Numbered from the stretch's first letter, positions 52,701 to 61,317 are shown. The stretch: DNA of 64,000 nt from Jiangella alba (GCF_900106035.1 NZ_FNUC01000004.1:3633722-3697721); one strand, 5' to 3'. Notes: generated from the letters alone by a model not told the origin. Translations and numbers: made by a program.

Positions 52701-53977
52701 GGCCGTACCGCGACGCCGTCACCGGCATCGACGTCTCGTACCGGGTGCTGGGCACCGACTTCGACTGGGTGGGCGGACCCCGTCTGCAGGTCGACGACGT
52801 CGGCATCACCGAGAACGCGGCCTCGTGGCCGGCCTGGCGGGCCGCCTGGGGCGCGTCGATCGGCGGGCACTTCGGCGGCGACAGCCGCCCGGACGCCACG
52901 TACCGGCAGACGATGGAGCTGTCCACCGGCGGCGACGCCGTGCGGGTGCGCTTCGTCAACCCGTTCTCCGACCAGGACCTCGTGTTCGACGCCGCCACGG
53001 TGGGCGTGCGGGCCGGCTCCGGCGCGGACGTCGCCGGCACGCCGCGGCCGCTGAGCGTCCTCGGGTCGAGCGAGATCCGGGTGCGCCCGGGCGAGACCGT
53101 GTACACCGACCCCGTGGCGCTGCCGGTCGCCGCCGGCGACGACCTCGTCGTCAGCACGCACGCCACCGAGTCGCTGCCGCTGCTCTCGCACGACTGGGCG
53201 CTGAAGACGCAGTACGCGACGGTGGAAGGGGCCGGCGACCACACCGGTGACGCCGCCGGCGCGGCGTTCGCGCCGGTCAGCACCAGCACCTACTGGCTGG
53301 ACGCGGTCGACGTGCTCGGCACGCAGGCGCGGGGGACGGTCGTGGCGCTCGGCGACTCCATCACCGACGGCGCGGGCGCCGACCTCGACGTGGACAACCG
53401 CTGGCCGGACGTGCTGGCCGACCGGCTGAACGCGCTGGCGCCGGACGACCCGCGGCGGCGCACCGTCGTCAACGCGGGGATCGGCGGCAACACGCTGAAC
53501 TCCGTCGAGAACCCCCAGGTCGGCGTCAACGGCCTGGCCCGGCTGGACCGCGACGTGCTCACCCAGACCGGCGTGAGCGACGTCGTGGTGTTCCATGGCA
53601 CCAACGACATCTACGTCGGCGAGTCCGCGGCGGACGTCATCGCGTCGCTGGAGACCGCGGCCCAGCGCATCCACGACGCGGGCGCGCGGGCCGTCGTCGC
53701 CACCCTCATCCCGCGCGGCAACGGCGTGGGCTGGACCCCCGACCGGGAGGAACGACGGCTCGCCGTGAACGAGTGGATCCGCACGAACACCGTGTTCGAC
53801 GCGGTGATCGACTTCGACGTCGTCGTCGACGACCCCGCCGCTCCCGGCCACATCCGGGCGGACTACGACGCCGACGGCACCCACCCCAACGCGGCCGGGT
53901 ACGCGGCGATGGCCGGAGCCATCGACCTCGACCTCTTCGCCGCGCCGAGCACGCAGCAGACAGGAGCCCTTCGATGA
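49706..53977 (+). CDS. Secreted multidomain enzyme: DUF5722-like barrel plus SGNH esterase
   Basis: A 1423-residue exported protein. Signal peptide 1-30 with an Ala/Pro linker; beta region to about 165; a barrel about 170-590 that looks like DUF5722 and shows clan GH-A marks, GNEIDS near residue 323 (acid/base) and LSEQGCQSP near 466 (nucleophile). Two jelly-roll segments start FEDGTGGW (603) and FEDGTQGW (880), then an SGNH domain from about 1210 (ALGDSITDG, GTNDIY, DGTHPN triad). In this locus it may cleave and deacylate a rhamnose-rich polymer. AAGGAG is eight bases before the ATG. Confidence 0.82.
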   Translation: MGRAMTAGRALTAALAAVTLTVAGIPATASGAAPAAAPAAAPAAAPRTCAEPAAGITEVSVGADTITVTGSVPERCPQAVEIHAVAPTADADAEVTAAPGADAALEVVRPARDGTFRATVDRMAGGVDRLYSGFTAVGVRGAARTALGGVHYADDWAFDAPNTAPRPEPTTQKGVAVTMTSDAEVVGAGHAAVTVGVNYLMKAGPGAPGETVEFEYGGETYYFDASYIDWLDHTIKPLSDNEMLVYLVLVLVYDQEPNSSFPILVHPGAPTGAPAAFMTYAFNTVTPEGIAHYTAAMEFLASRYTRDDERYGRAMDYVVGNEIDSAGIWQQMGEKTLPEFLRHYEPALRIGYNAARKYHADARVYTSLDHFWTTNANPSDPLRFYDGRDVLDGLAALTKERGDFPWDLAYHPYPANMLDPRVWDDPVTDDADTPKITFKNIATLPAYLDRPELHYDGEPRRVILSEQGCQSPTNGAADQELQAACFAYAYYKILAADGIDAFIWDPQVDNRQAGGLRIGLWTWDENRTDFPASPGEKKQIYDLFAHIDTPESLQRTEFAKDVIGIDDWTDVIPGFDPSMIDQRRSTRQVGASGHAGLSGAVPVSGFEDGTGGWQASDHVGRVEAVADDAAAEGGHVLRAFFDDPDVVQSNGTNSKTWRGVDVPLAAPLDASATPHLALQVRLPEPEPGAFSPVNRFSVQVRAYGADGTVASGIVAAEADGTWQRVQLDLSSWPGRDEITRIKVWAKGSSGDDWAGTFDVDDVVLAADADDTGVAPNLDLRARAADRGAPGSEVTVDVVNNGTAALDGDLVVGSCDGITTTEPSLPVDGLAAAGGATTVTATLETIAPADPDHPLLCLTLGEHRYAVTVEVPPPPPTLLYDFEDGTQGWAAGQNIVSVATASSFPNGPQRPHGGTYALDSVMADGDVSQPKTLSVRPETPLDLGAADEVYAWVDAYGGVPGATGYEATLTLHSGDESISQALPTFVPDSWNRVAVDVSAWPYRDAVTGIDVSYRVLGTDFDWVGGPRLQVDDVGITENAASWPAWRAAWGASIGGHFGGDSRPDATYRQTMELSTGGDAVRVRFVNPFSDQDLVFDAATVGVRAGSGADVAGTPRPLSVLGSSEIRVRPGETVYTDPVALPVAAGDDLVVSTHATESLPLLSHDWALKTQYATVEGAGDHTGDAAGAAFAPVSTSTYWLDAVDVLGTQARGTVVALGDSITDGAGADLDVDNRWPDVLADRLNALAPDDPRRRTVVNAGIGGNTLNSVENPQVGVNGLARLDRDVLTQTGVSDVVVFHGTNDIYVGESAADVIASLETAAQRIHDAGARAVVATLIPRGNGVGWTPDREERRLAVNEWIRTNTVFDAVIDFDVVVDDPAAPGHIRADYDADGTHPNAAGYAAMAGAIDLDLFAAPSTQQTGALR

Positions 53978-55416
53978 CAGCCCTGATGAGCGGGAGAACA
54001 GCGGTCCGAGCCGGTGTGCTCGTCGTCGCCGCGGCGCTGACGGCGAGCGCGTGCGGCGGCGACGACGGCGGCGGCGAAAGCGGCGGCCAGGTGACCATCA
54101 CGATCGCCGGGCCCAACCAGTGGACCACCGAGCCGGACTCCTTCGGCCCGGCCTGGGAGGACCTCGTCGCCCGGTTCGAGGAGGAGGAGCCCGGCATCAA
54201 CGTCGAGACGAACGTGCTGCCGGCCGACTTCGGCGACACCCTCTCCACCCAGCTGGCCGCCGGCACCGCGCCGGAGCTGATCTTCCGCAGCGTCTCGCAC
54301 ACGGCCGACCAGGTCGTCGCGCTGGACGACTACCTGCAGCAGCCCAACCCGTACGCCGAGGGCAACGAGCGCTGGATCGACCTGTTCAACCAGGACTACT
54401 TCGGCCCCGACGCCGTCAGCGCGCGCAACGCGGCCGGCAACTACGAGTTCATCCCGTTCAACCTGGTGATCCTCGGCCTCTACTACAACGCCGACGCGCT
54501 CGCCGACGCCGGGCTGGACGGCCCGCCGGAGTCGTTCGGCGAGCTCGTCTCCGCCTGCGGCGACCTCCGTGACGCCGGGTACGACCCGTTCGCCATCGCC
54601 TCCGGGTTCCTCTACCAGGGCTGGACGGTGCAGAACATCAGCTCGATGCTGATGGCGCACTACGCCGACGGCTGGAACCAGTACGGCCCGGACAACGAGC
54701 CCGGCACGTCGGCCACCGTCTCGATCAAGAGCATGGCCAGGGCGATCCTGACCGGCGAGCTCGACCCCACCACCATCCCGGAGGTCGGCGAGACGCTGCG
54801 GCTGACCAAGGAGTTCTACGACGAATGCGCCACCCCGAACTGGTCCGGCATCACCACCGGCGGCGGCTTCGAGGACTTGCTGTCCGGCAAGGCCGCCATG
54901 GCGTATGCGTCGAACTTCTACGCCCCGCTGCTCGACGACGTCGACTTCGAGTGGGGCGCCATGCCGTTCCCGGACGTGACGGAGCAGGACTCGCCGCTCA
55001 GCACGGGTGAGCCGGCGCGGCACGGCGCCAACACCGAGGGCACCAGCTACATGATCCCCTCGACGACGACCGGCGAGGAGCTCGAGGCGGCCGTCAAGTT
55101 CCTCCAGTTCATCACCAGCCCCGAGGGCGGCCAGCCGTGGCTGGACGGCTCCGGCGGCATCCCGTCGCTGGAGGGCGCCACCCCCGCGCCCGGGCTGGAG
55201 CCGCTGATGACCGGCGTCTGGGCCGAGCCGCTGCCCGTGCAGTCGCTGTCGTCGCTGGTGCCCAAGGCGAAGTTCTGGACCCCGATCTACGACGGCTACC
55301 TGCTGGAGTCCACCTCGCTGGAGGACACCCTGGCCGGGCTGCGCGAGGACTGGATCCAGTGGGCGAACGAGCAGGTCGAGGACGGCGGCTGGACCGACGA
55401 CTGGACGCAGGGCTGA
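53974..55416 (+). CDS. Sugar-binding lipoprotein of the rhamnose-locus importer
   Basis: A 480-residue family 1 solute-binding protein. The lipobox TASAC anchors it at about residue 27, followed by an acidic Gly linker and VTITIAGPNQWTTEPDSFGPAWEDLVARFEEEEPGI. It overlaps the polysaccharide enzyme gene (ATGA), linking substrate breakdown outside the cell to uptake. It sets the specificity of the importer, presumably rhamnose-containing oligosaccharides. Confidence 0.92.
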   Translation: MTALMSGRTAVRAGVLVVAAALTASACGGDDGGGESGGQVTITIAGPNQWTTEPDSFGPAWEDLVARFEEEEPGINVETNVLPADFGDTLSTQLAAGTAPELIFRSVSHTADQVVALDDYLQQPNPYAEGNERWIDLFNQDYFGPDAVSARNAAGNYEFIPFNLVILGLYYNADALADAGLDGPPESFGELVSACGDLRDAGYDPFAIASGFLYQGWTVQNISSMLMAHYADGWNQYGPDNEPGTSATVSIKSMARAILTGELDPTTIPEVGETLRLTKEFYDECATPNWSGITTGGGFEDLLSGKAAMAYASNFYAPLLDDVDFEWGAMPFPDVTEQDSPLSTGEPARHGANTEGTSYMIPSTTTGEELEAAVKFLQFITSPEGGQPWLDGSGGIPSLEGATPAPGLEPLMTGVWAEPLPVQSLSSLVPKAKFWTPIYDGYLLESTSLEDTLAGLREDWIQWANEQVEDGGWTDDWTQG

Positions 55417-55429
55417 CGTGAGGCGGCGG

Positions 55430-55445
55430 GCGGGCCGCAGCCCGC
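55430..55445 (+). repeat. Stable hairpin between binding-protein and permease genes
   Basis: GCGGGC (55430-55435) and GCCCGC (55440-55445) enclose CGCA. With no T-tract, it is more likely a 3' stabiliser of the binding-protein message or partial terminator than a full stop. This position commonly sets the excess of binding protein over permeases. The rest of 55417-55512 is unremarkable. Confidence 0.5.
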
Positions 55446-55512
55446 TCCACTTCCACGGCACCCGCCGCGTCGTCGGCGACCACCACCCGGCCCAGATGAG
55501 ACGGAGGAGACC

Positions 55513-56463
55513 ATGACAGGTACGGCTGGCGCGCCGCTCACCCCACCGCCGGTGCGGGAGTCCCGGGCGGAGCAGCGGCGGGGCGTGCCCTGGTTCGCCT
55601 ACGTGGCGCTGGTGCCGCTGCTCGTCGTCCTGGCGCTGTTCCAGTACTACCCGGCGGTCAGCGGCATCGCGCGCTCGTTCTGGGACTGGAACCCCGGCCA
55701 GGTGTCGACGTTCGTCGGGCTGGACAACTACGCGACGATGCTCGGCGACGAGATCTGGTGGCGCTCGTTCCGCAACCTCGGCTACATCTTCGTGTTCGGC
55801 GTGGTGGCGTGGGTGATCCCGCTGATCGCGGCGGAACTGCTGATCACGCTGCGCGGCGAGCGGGAGCAGTTCGTGTTCCGCACGCTGCTCATCGTGCCGA
55901 TGGCGTTCCCCGGCGTGGTGACCGCCCTGGTGTGGTCGTTCATGTACCACCCGAACAACGGGGTGATCAACCGGGCGCTGACCGCGGTCGGGTTGGGCGG
56001 GTGGGCGCAGAACTGGGTGGGCGACCCGTCGTTCGCGCTGTGGTCGCTGCTGTTCGTGGGCTTCCCGTTCATCGCCGGGCTGCCGTTCCTGATCTTCTAC
56101 TCGACGCTGCGCAACGTGCCGCGCGAGATCTTCGAGGCGGCGGCCCTGGACGGGGTGGGCCGGATCCGCCGGTTCTGGGCCGTCGACCTGCCGCTGATGG
56201 CCCGTCAGGTGCGGCTGCTGTTCTTCCTGGCGGTCATCGGGACGCTGCAGTACGGGTTCATGGCCTACATCGTCACCGCGGGCGGGCCTGACGACGCCAC
56301 GATGGTGCCGGTCCTGCGGATGATCAATGTCGCCTTCCAGGGCCAGGACTGGGGCTACGCGGCGACGCTGTCGACGACGTTGTTCCTGGTGACGCTGGTG
56401 CTGAGCGCGGTGGTCATGTTCGTGCGCCGCTCGGAGCCGTCCACGAACGTGAAGGGCCTGTGA
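55513..56463 (+). CDS. Sugar ABC transporter permease, MalF type
   Basis: A 316-residue permease with six helices and the EAA loop FEAAALDGVGRIRRFWAVDLPLMARQ near residue 210. First of the permease pair of the rhamnose-locus importer. It shares one base with the next gene (TGATG). GGAGGAG lies before the ATG. Confidence 0.93.
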   Translation: MTGTAGAPLTPPPVRESRAEQRRGVPWFAYVALVPLLVVLALFQYYPAVSGIARSFWDWNPGQVSTFVGLDNYATMLGDEIWWRSFRNLGYIFVFGVVAWVIPLIAAELLITLRGEREQFVFRTLLIVPMAFPGVVTALVWSFMYHPNNGVINRALTAVGLGGWAQNWVGDPSFALWSLLFVGFPFIAGLPFLIFYSTLRNVPREIFEAAALDGVGRIRRFWAVDLPLMARQVRLLFFLAVIGTLQYGFMAYIVTAGGPDDATMVPVLRMINVAFQGQDWGYAATLSTTLFLVTLVLSAVVMFVRRSEPSTNVKGL

Positions 56464-57344
56464 TGAGCACAGTCGTCGAGACCAGGACCGAGACCGTCAC
56501 GGCGCCGCCGGTGGGGCGGCGGCCCCGCCGGCGCGGGCGCCAGTGGGGGATCAAGACGGCGCTGAGCGTGCTGGTGGCGGTGAGCCTGTTCCCGTACCTG
56601 TTCATGCTCAGCACGTCGCTCAAGGACAACCTGCAGTTCGCCGAGAGCTACTGGGCGCCGGTGCTGCCGCTGCACTGGGAGAACTACGCCACCGCCTGGA
56701 AGCAGATCCAGCCGTACATGGTGGCGTCCATCGTGGTGGCCGCGGCGTCGATCGTCGCGATCGTGCTGCTGTCGCTGCTGGCCGGGTTCGTGCTGGCGCG
56801 CTACCGGTTCCCGGGCCGGGGCTTCTTCTTCGCCGCGATCGCGGTGCTGATGATGGTGCCCAGCATCTCCAGCCTGATCCCGCTGTTCGTGATGATGCGC
56901 GACTTCGACCTGCTCAACACCTACCCGGTGCTGATCATCCCGCACGTGGCCGGCGGGGTGGTGCTCGGCACGATCCTGATGAAGACCTTCATCGAGGGCA
57001 TCCCGCAGGAGCTGTTCGACGCCGCTCGGGTGGACGGCGCCGGTGCGCCCCGGCTGTTCCTCTCGATCGCGCTGCCGCTGTCGATGCCCGTCATCGGCAC
57101 GGTCGGGCTGATCACCATCAACGGGGTGTGGAACGACTTCTTCTGGCCGCTGCTCACCATCACCGAGAACGAGCTGCGGACGGTGTCGGTCGGGCTGATG
57201 TTCTTCCAGGGCCAGGCCGGCACCGACTACGGCCCGATGTTCGCCGGCTACCTGCTCGCCAGCCTCCCGCTGCTGCTGCTGTTCACGTTCCTGTCCAAGT
57301 ACTTCCTCGCCGGGGTCCAGGGCGGACTCCCCGGCTCGCACTGA
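56463..57344 (+). CDS. Sugar ABC transporter permease, MalG type
   Basis: A 293-residue permease. A basic N-terminal tail is followed by six helices, and the EAA loop is FDAARVDGAGAPRLFLSIALPLSMP near residue 190. It completes the membrane part of the importer. No ATP-binding subunit is encoded here, so a shared ATPase elsewhere is needed. Confidence 0.93.
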   Translation: MSTVVETRTETVTAPPVGRRPRRRGRQWGIKTALSVLVAVSLFPYLFMLSTSLKDNLQFAESYWAPVLPLHWENYATAWKQIQPYMVASIVVAAASIVAIVLLSLLAGFVLARYRFPGRGFFFAAIAVLMMVPSISSLIPLFVMMRDFDLLNTYPVLIIPHVAGGVVLGTILMKTFIEGIPQELFDAARVDGAGAPRLFLSIALPLSMPVIGTVGLITINGVWNDFFWPLLTITENELRTVSVGLMFFQGQAGTDYGPMFAGYLLASLPLLLLFTFLSKYFLAGVQGGLPGSH

Positions 57345-57360
57345 TCGAGAGGCTGTCCCG

Positions 57361-59379
57361 ATGGAGTTGATCGAGCGGAGCAACCGGCTGGGGTCGGATC
57401 CGCGGAACACGAATTTTGCGGGTGGGAACACGTCGGCCAAGGGCACCGCGGTCGACCCGGTCACCGGCGGTGAGGTCGAGTTGTTGTGGGTGAAGGGCTC
57501 CGGTGGTGACCTCGGGACGTTGACGGAGGCGGGGTTGGCGGTGTTGCGGTTGGACCGGCTGCGCGCGCTGGTGGAGGTGTATCCGGGGGTGGAGCGGGAG
57601 GACGAGCTGGTCGCGGCGTTCGGCTACTGCCTGCACGGCAGGGGCGGCGCGGCCCCGTCGATCGACACGGCGATGCACGCCCTGGTGGACGCGCCGCATG
57701 TGGATCATCTGCACCCGGATTCGGGGATCGCGTTGGCCACGGCGGCCGATGGTGAGGCGTTGACGAAGGAGTGTTTCGGCGATCGGGTGGTGTGGGTGCC
57801 GTGGCGGCGGCCGGGGTTCCAGCTCGGCCTGGACATCGCCGCCATCGCGTCCGAGTTCCCGGGGGCGGTGGGGTGTGTGCTGGGCGGGCACGGGATCACC
57901 GCGTGGGGCGCCACCAGCGGTGAGTGTGAGGCGAACTCGCTGTGGATGATCCGCACCGCGGAGGCGTTCCTGGCCGAGCGCGGCCGCCCGGACCCGTTCG
58001 GCCCGGTCGTGGACGGGTACGACCCGCTCCCGGCGGCCGAGCGGCGAGCCAGGGCGGCGGCGCTCGCGCCGATCCTGCGGGGGCTGGTGTCGACGGACCG
58101 GGCGCAGGTGGGGCACTTCACCGACACCGACACCGTGCTGGACTTCCTGTCCCGGGGCAAGCATCCGGCGCTGGCGGCGTTGGGGACGTCGTGCCCGGAT
58201 CATTTCCTGCGCACCAAGGTCCGCCCGCTGGTCCTCGACCTCCCCCCGGCCACGCCGTTGGATGAGGTGGTGGACCGGTTGCGGGTGCTGCACGCGGCCT
58301 ACCGCGACGAGTACGCCGCCTACTACCAGCGCCACGCCACCGGTGACAGCCCGGCCATGCGCGGTGCGGACCCGGCGATCGTGCTGATCCCCGGGGTGGG
58401 GATGTTCTCCTACGGCAAGGACAAGCAGACCGCGCGGGTGGCCGGCGAGTTCTACGTCAACGCGATCAACGTGATGCGGGGTGCGGAAGCCGTGTCCACC
58501 TACGCCCCGATCGACGAGGCGGAGAAGTTCCGCATCGAGTACTGGGCGCTGGAAGAAGCCAAACTGGCCCGGATGCCGGCGCCGAAACCGCTCGCCACCC
58601 GGGTCGCGTTGGTGACCGGGGCGGGGTCGGGGATCGGGAAGGCCATCGCCGAGCGCCTGGCCGCCGACGGCGCCTGCGTCATCGTCGCCGACCTCAACAC
58701 CCACGCCGCCACCTCCGTGGCCGAAAGCATCGGCAGCAGCGACACCGCGGTGGCGGTGACCGTGGACGTCACGTCGGAGGAGCAGATCGCCGCCGCGTTC
58801 CAGGACGCGGTGCTGGCGTTCGGCGGGGTCGACCTCGTCGTCAACAACGCCGGCCTGTCCATCTCCAAACCACTGCTCGACACCACCGCCGCGGAGTGGG
58901 ACCTGCAACACGACGTCATGGCCCGCGGCTCCTTCCTCGTCTCGCGCGAAGCCGCCCGCATCATGATCGCCCAGGGCCTCGGCGGCGACATCGTCTACAT
59001 CGCCTCCAAGAACGGGGTGTTCGCCGGGCCGAACAACGTCGCCTACGGCGCCACCAAAGCCGACCAGGCCCACCAGGTCCGCCTGCTCGCCGCCGAGTTG
59101 GGTGAGCACGGCATCCGCGTCAACGGCATCAACCCCGACGGCGTCGTCCACGGATCCGGGATCTTCGCCGCCGGCTGGGGCGCCCAACGCGCCGCGGTCT
59201 ACGGCGTCGAAGAGGACCAGCTCGGCGCGTTCTACGCCCAACGCACCCTCCTCAAACGCGAAGTCCTCCCCGAACACGTCGCCAACGCCGTCCACGCCCT
59301 CACCGCCGGCCACCTCTCCCACACCACCGGCCTGCACATCCCCGTCGACGCCGGCGTCGCCGCCGCCTTCCTCCGATGA
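57361..59379 (+). CDS. rhaEW: Bifunctional rhamnulose-1-phosphate aldolase / lactaldehyde dehydrogenase
   Basis: A 672-residue fusion. Residues 1-400 are a class II aldolase (FAGGNTSAKG phosphate loop; DTAMHALVDAPHVDHLHPDS with zinc His residues), residues 415-672 an SDR dehydrogenase (VTGAGSGIGKAIAERL, NNAGLSISKP, catalytic YGATK). It splits rhamnulose-1-phosphate to dihydroxyacetone phosphate and L-lactaldehyde and oxidises the latter. The first 1200 bases use TTG and GGG codons more than neighbouring genes do. It starts 16 bases after the permease and overlaps the next gene (ATGA). Confidence 0.93.
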   Translation: MELIERSNRLGSDPRNTNFAGGNTSAKGTAVDPVTGGEVELLWVKGSGGDLGTLTEAGLAVLRLDRLRALVEVYPGVEREDELVAAFGYCLHGRGGAAPSIDTAMHALVDAPHVDHLHPDSGIALATAADGEALTKECFGDRVVWVPWRRPGFQLGLDIAAIASEFPGAVGCVLGGHGITAWGATSGECEANSLWMIRTAEAFLAERGRPDPFGPVVDGYDPLPAAERRARAAALAPILRGLVSTDRAQVGHFTDTDTVLDFLSRGKHPALAALGTSCPDHFLRTKVRPLVLDLPPATPLDEVVDRLRVLHAAYRDEYAAYYQRHATGDSPAMRGADPAIVLIPGVGMFSYGKDKQTARVAGEFYVNAINVMRGAEAVSTYAPIDEAEKFRIEYWALEEAKLARMPAPKPLATRVALVTGAGSGIGKAIAERLAADGACVIVADLNTHAATSVAESIGSSDTAVAVTVDVTSEEQIAAAFQDAVLAFGGVDLVVNNAGLSISKPLLDTTAAEWDLQHDVMARGSFLVSREAARIMIAQGLGGDIVYIASKNGVFAGPNNVAYGATKADQAHQVRLLAAELGEHGIRVNGINPDGVVHGSGIFAAGWGAQRAAVYGVEEDQLGAFYAQRTLLKREVLPEHVANAVHALTAGHLSHTTGLHIPVDAGVAAAFLR

Positions 59380-60569
59380 GCGGCGAGCGCATCGTCGCCG
59401 TCCGCACGTACCTGGACGAGGAGCGGCCGCGGCCGCGGGAGGAGCCGTCCGGCGAGCGGCCGGTGCACTGGTTGCAGGGCAAGGTCGCCAACCCGATGAC
59501 GAAGTACGCGGAGTTCCGCGACAACCGGTCGGCCGCGATCGGGCCGCTGGCGAACGAGCGGGTGCTCGTCGAGGTCGAGAGCGCCGACGGCAACGTCGGC
59601 TACGCCACGACGTCCGGCGGCCTGCCGACGGCGGCCATCGTCGAGCAGCACCTCGAGTACCTGGTGGTGGGGGAGCGCGCGTCCGCGCACAGCCGCATCT
59701 GGGACCGGATGTTCAACAGCACGCTGCTCTACGGCCGCAAGGGGCTCGTGCTGCACGCGATCTCGGCCGTGGACATCGCGATCTGGGACCTGCACGGCCG
59801 GATCACCGGGCTGCCGGTGCACGCGCTGCTCGGCGGCAAGATCCGCGACGCGGTCCGCGTCTACGCGACCGGCCCGGAGCCGTCCACCGCCCGTGACCTC
59901 GGCTTCGCCGGCGCCAAGCTGCCGTTGACGTACGCGCCGTGCGAGGGCGAGGCCGGGTTCCGGGCCAACGTCGACATCGCCGCGCAGGCGCGGGCGGCGC
60001 TGCCCGACGACTTCCCGATCATGTACGACTGCTGGATGGCGCTGGACGTCGACTACGCCGTCCGGCTCGCGCACGAGGTGGCCGGCCTCGGCGTCGCGTG
60101 GATCGAGGAGCCGCTGCCGCCGGACGACTACGCCGGGTTGCGCCGCCTGCGCGACCGGATGCCGCCGGCGATGCGGCTCGCGACCGGCGAGCACGAGTAC
60201 ATCGCGAAGGGCTTCCGCCTACTCTGCGAGGCCGGCGTCGACGTCGTCCAGCCGGACCCGGCCTGGTGCGGCGGGCTGACCGAGCTGGTGCAGATCTCGG
60301 CGGTCGCCCAGACCTTCGGCGTCACCGTCATCCCGCACGTCGGCGGCATGCCCGCGTACCACTTCGTCGCGACCCGGCCCGACGGCGACCTCGCCGAGTT
60401 CCCGGTGCTGTCCCACGACGGCGGCACGGTGACCGGCCAGCACGCACCGCTGTTCTCCGGCGAGGTGCTGCCCGTCGACGGCTGGATCACGCCGAACGAC
60501 GAGCCCGGGTTCGGCCTCACCCTCGACGCTGACGTGCCGCTGCGGCGAGCCCTGCCCGTACGCGGATGA
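59376..60569 (+). CDS. L-rhamnonate dehydratase-like enolase-superfamily enzyme
   Basis: A 397-residue mandelate-racemase-type enzyme. Metal ligands are expected in MYDCWMALD (Asp), WIEEPLPPDDY (Glu) and LATGEHEY (Glu), the catalytic His in IPHVGGMPAYH. HWLQGKVANPMTKYAEFRDNRS at the N terminus is the cap region typical of L-rhamnonate dehydratase. That enzyme belongs to the non-phosphorylated rhamnose route, whose dehydrogenase and lactonase are not seen here. The last 53 bases overlap the convergent VanZ-like gene. Confidence 0.88.
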   Translation: MSGERIVAVRTYLDEERPRPREEPSGERPVHWLQGKVANPMTKYAEFRDNRSAAIGPLANERVLVEVESADGNVGYATTSGGLPTAAIVEQHLEYLVVGERASAHSRIWDRMFNSTLLYGRKGLVLHAISAVDIAIWDLHGRITGLPVHALLGGKIRDAVRVYATGPEPSTARDLGFAGAKLPLTYAPCEGEAGFRANVDIAAQARAALPDDFPIMYDCWMALDVDYAVRLAHEVAGLGVAWIEEPLPPDDYAGLRRLRDRMPPAMRLATGEHEYIAKGFRLLCEAGVDVVQPDPAWCGGLTELVQISAVAQTFGVTVIPHVGGMPAYHFVATRPDGDLAEFPVLSHDGGTVTGQHAPLFSGEVLPVDGWITPNDEPGFGLTLDADVPLRRALPVRG

Positions 60570-61050
60570 TCGACCACGCGAGCAGCGCACCGGCCACCGC
60601 GCCGATGGTGTTCATCTCCCAGTCCGTCGTGTCGCAGGCCCGGCCGATGGCGGGGACCAGCGCCTGAACCGTCTCGATCACCGCCGAGCCGGCCGACGCC
60701 GCCGCGGCGACCACGACCGGTCGCCGCGTCAGCAGGGTGGCGAAGAACGCGACGGGCAGCAGCAGCGCGATGTTCGCCAGCGTCTCGACGCCGCCCAGCG
60801 ACGGCCAGGCGAACTGGACGGTGCAGGTCCGCTCGGGCTGCGCCCCACCCGGCGTCAGCGTCAGTGCCAACGCCGCGACCACCGCGGCCGCGGCCAGCCA
60901 GCGCGTGACCTGCACGCCACGGTCACCGGTCCGGAGCAGGATGGTGCCCACCAGCAGGCAACCGGCCAGCAGCAGCGCGAACACGATCGGCACCGCCCAC
61001 GAATGCTCCACCAGGAACGTCGAGATCACGCTGCGGAGTATGCCGGACAC
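60517..61050 (-). CDS. VanZ-family membrane protein
   Basis: A 177-residue protein with five hydrophobic helices; LANIALLLPVAFFATLL and the C-terminal DWEMNTIGAVAGALLAW carry the VanZ pattern. VanZ gives low-level teicoplanin resistance in enterococci, but most chromosomal VanZ-like proteins have unknown roles. It is 26 kb from the van locus and need not be related to it. GTG start at 61050; a GTG 21 bases downstream is an alternative. Confidence 0.82.
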   Translation of the reverse strand: MSGILRSVISTFLVEHSWAVPIVFALLLAGCLLVGTILLRTGDRGVQVTRWLAAAAVVAALALTLTPGGAQPERTCTVQFAWPSLGGVETLANIALLLPVAFFATLLTRRPVVVAAAASAGSAVIETVQALVPAIGRACDTTDWEMNTIGAVAGALLAWSIIRVRAGLAAAARQRRG

Positions 61051-61101
61051 CCGCCGCCGCCCGCCGCCGTTCAGCGCATCGCCCGCCGGACCTCGCCCGC
61101 C

Positions 61102-61154
61102 GGACGTGGGACGTGGGAAGTCGGAAGTCGGACGTGGGAGTCGGACGTCGGACG
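61102..61154. repeat. Imperfect short tandem repeat
   Basis: Units of about seven to ten bases of the type GGACGTGGGA and AGTCGGA alternate several times. It opens a 691-base gene-free stretch (61051-61741) after the VanZ-like gene. Open frames on the minus strand there have low-complexity translations and no ribosome site, so I do not call a gene. Confidence 0.6.
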
Positions 61155-61317
61155 CTGTCGGTGCCCGCCCGTAGGGTGGGCACCCTCCCTAGAGGGGCGG
61201 GTCATACCTACCCCAACGCGACGCTCGCGCAACGACCTCGTTGGCCCGCGCCACTTCGCGCCCCCGTCGCCGGTCCCAGGCCAGCTGCCGGGCGACGTGC
61301 CCCGGCTCCCGCATCAT

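Noticed and set aside
60517..61050. VanZ-like gene as part of the van locus
   Set aside because: It is 26 kb away, lacks the 55-base van control block and belongs to a large family with mostly unknown roles.
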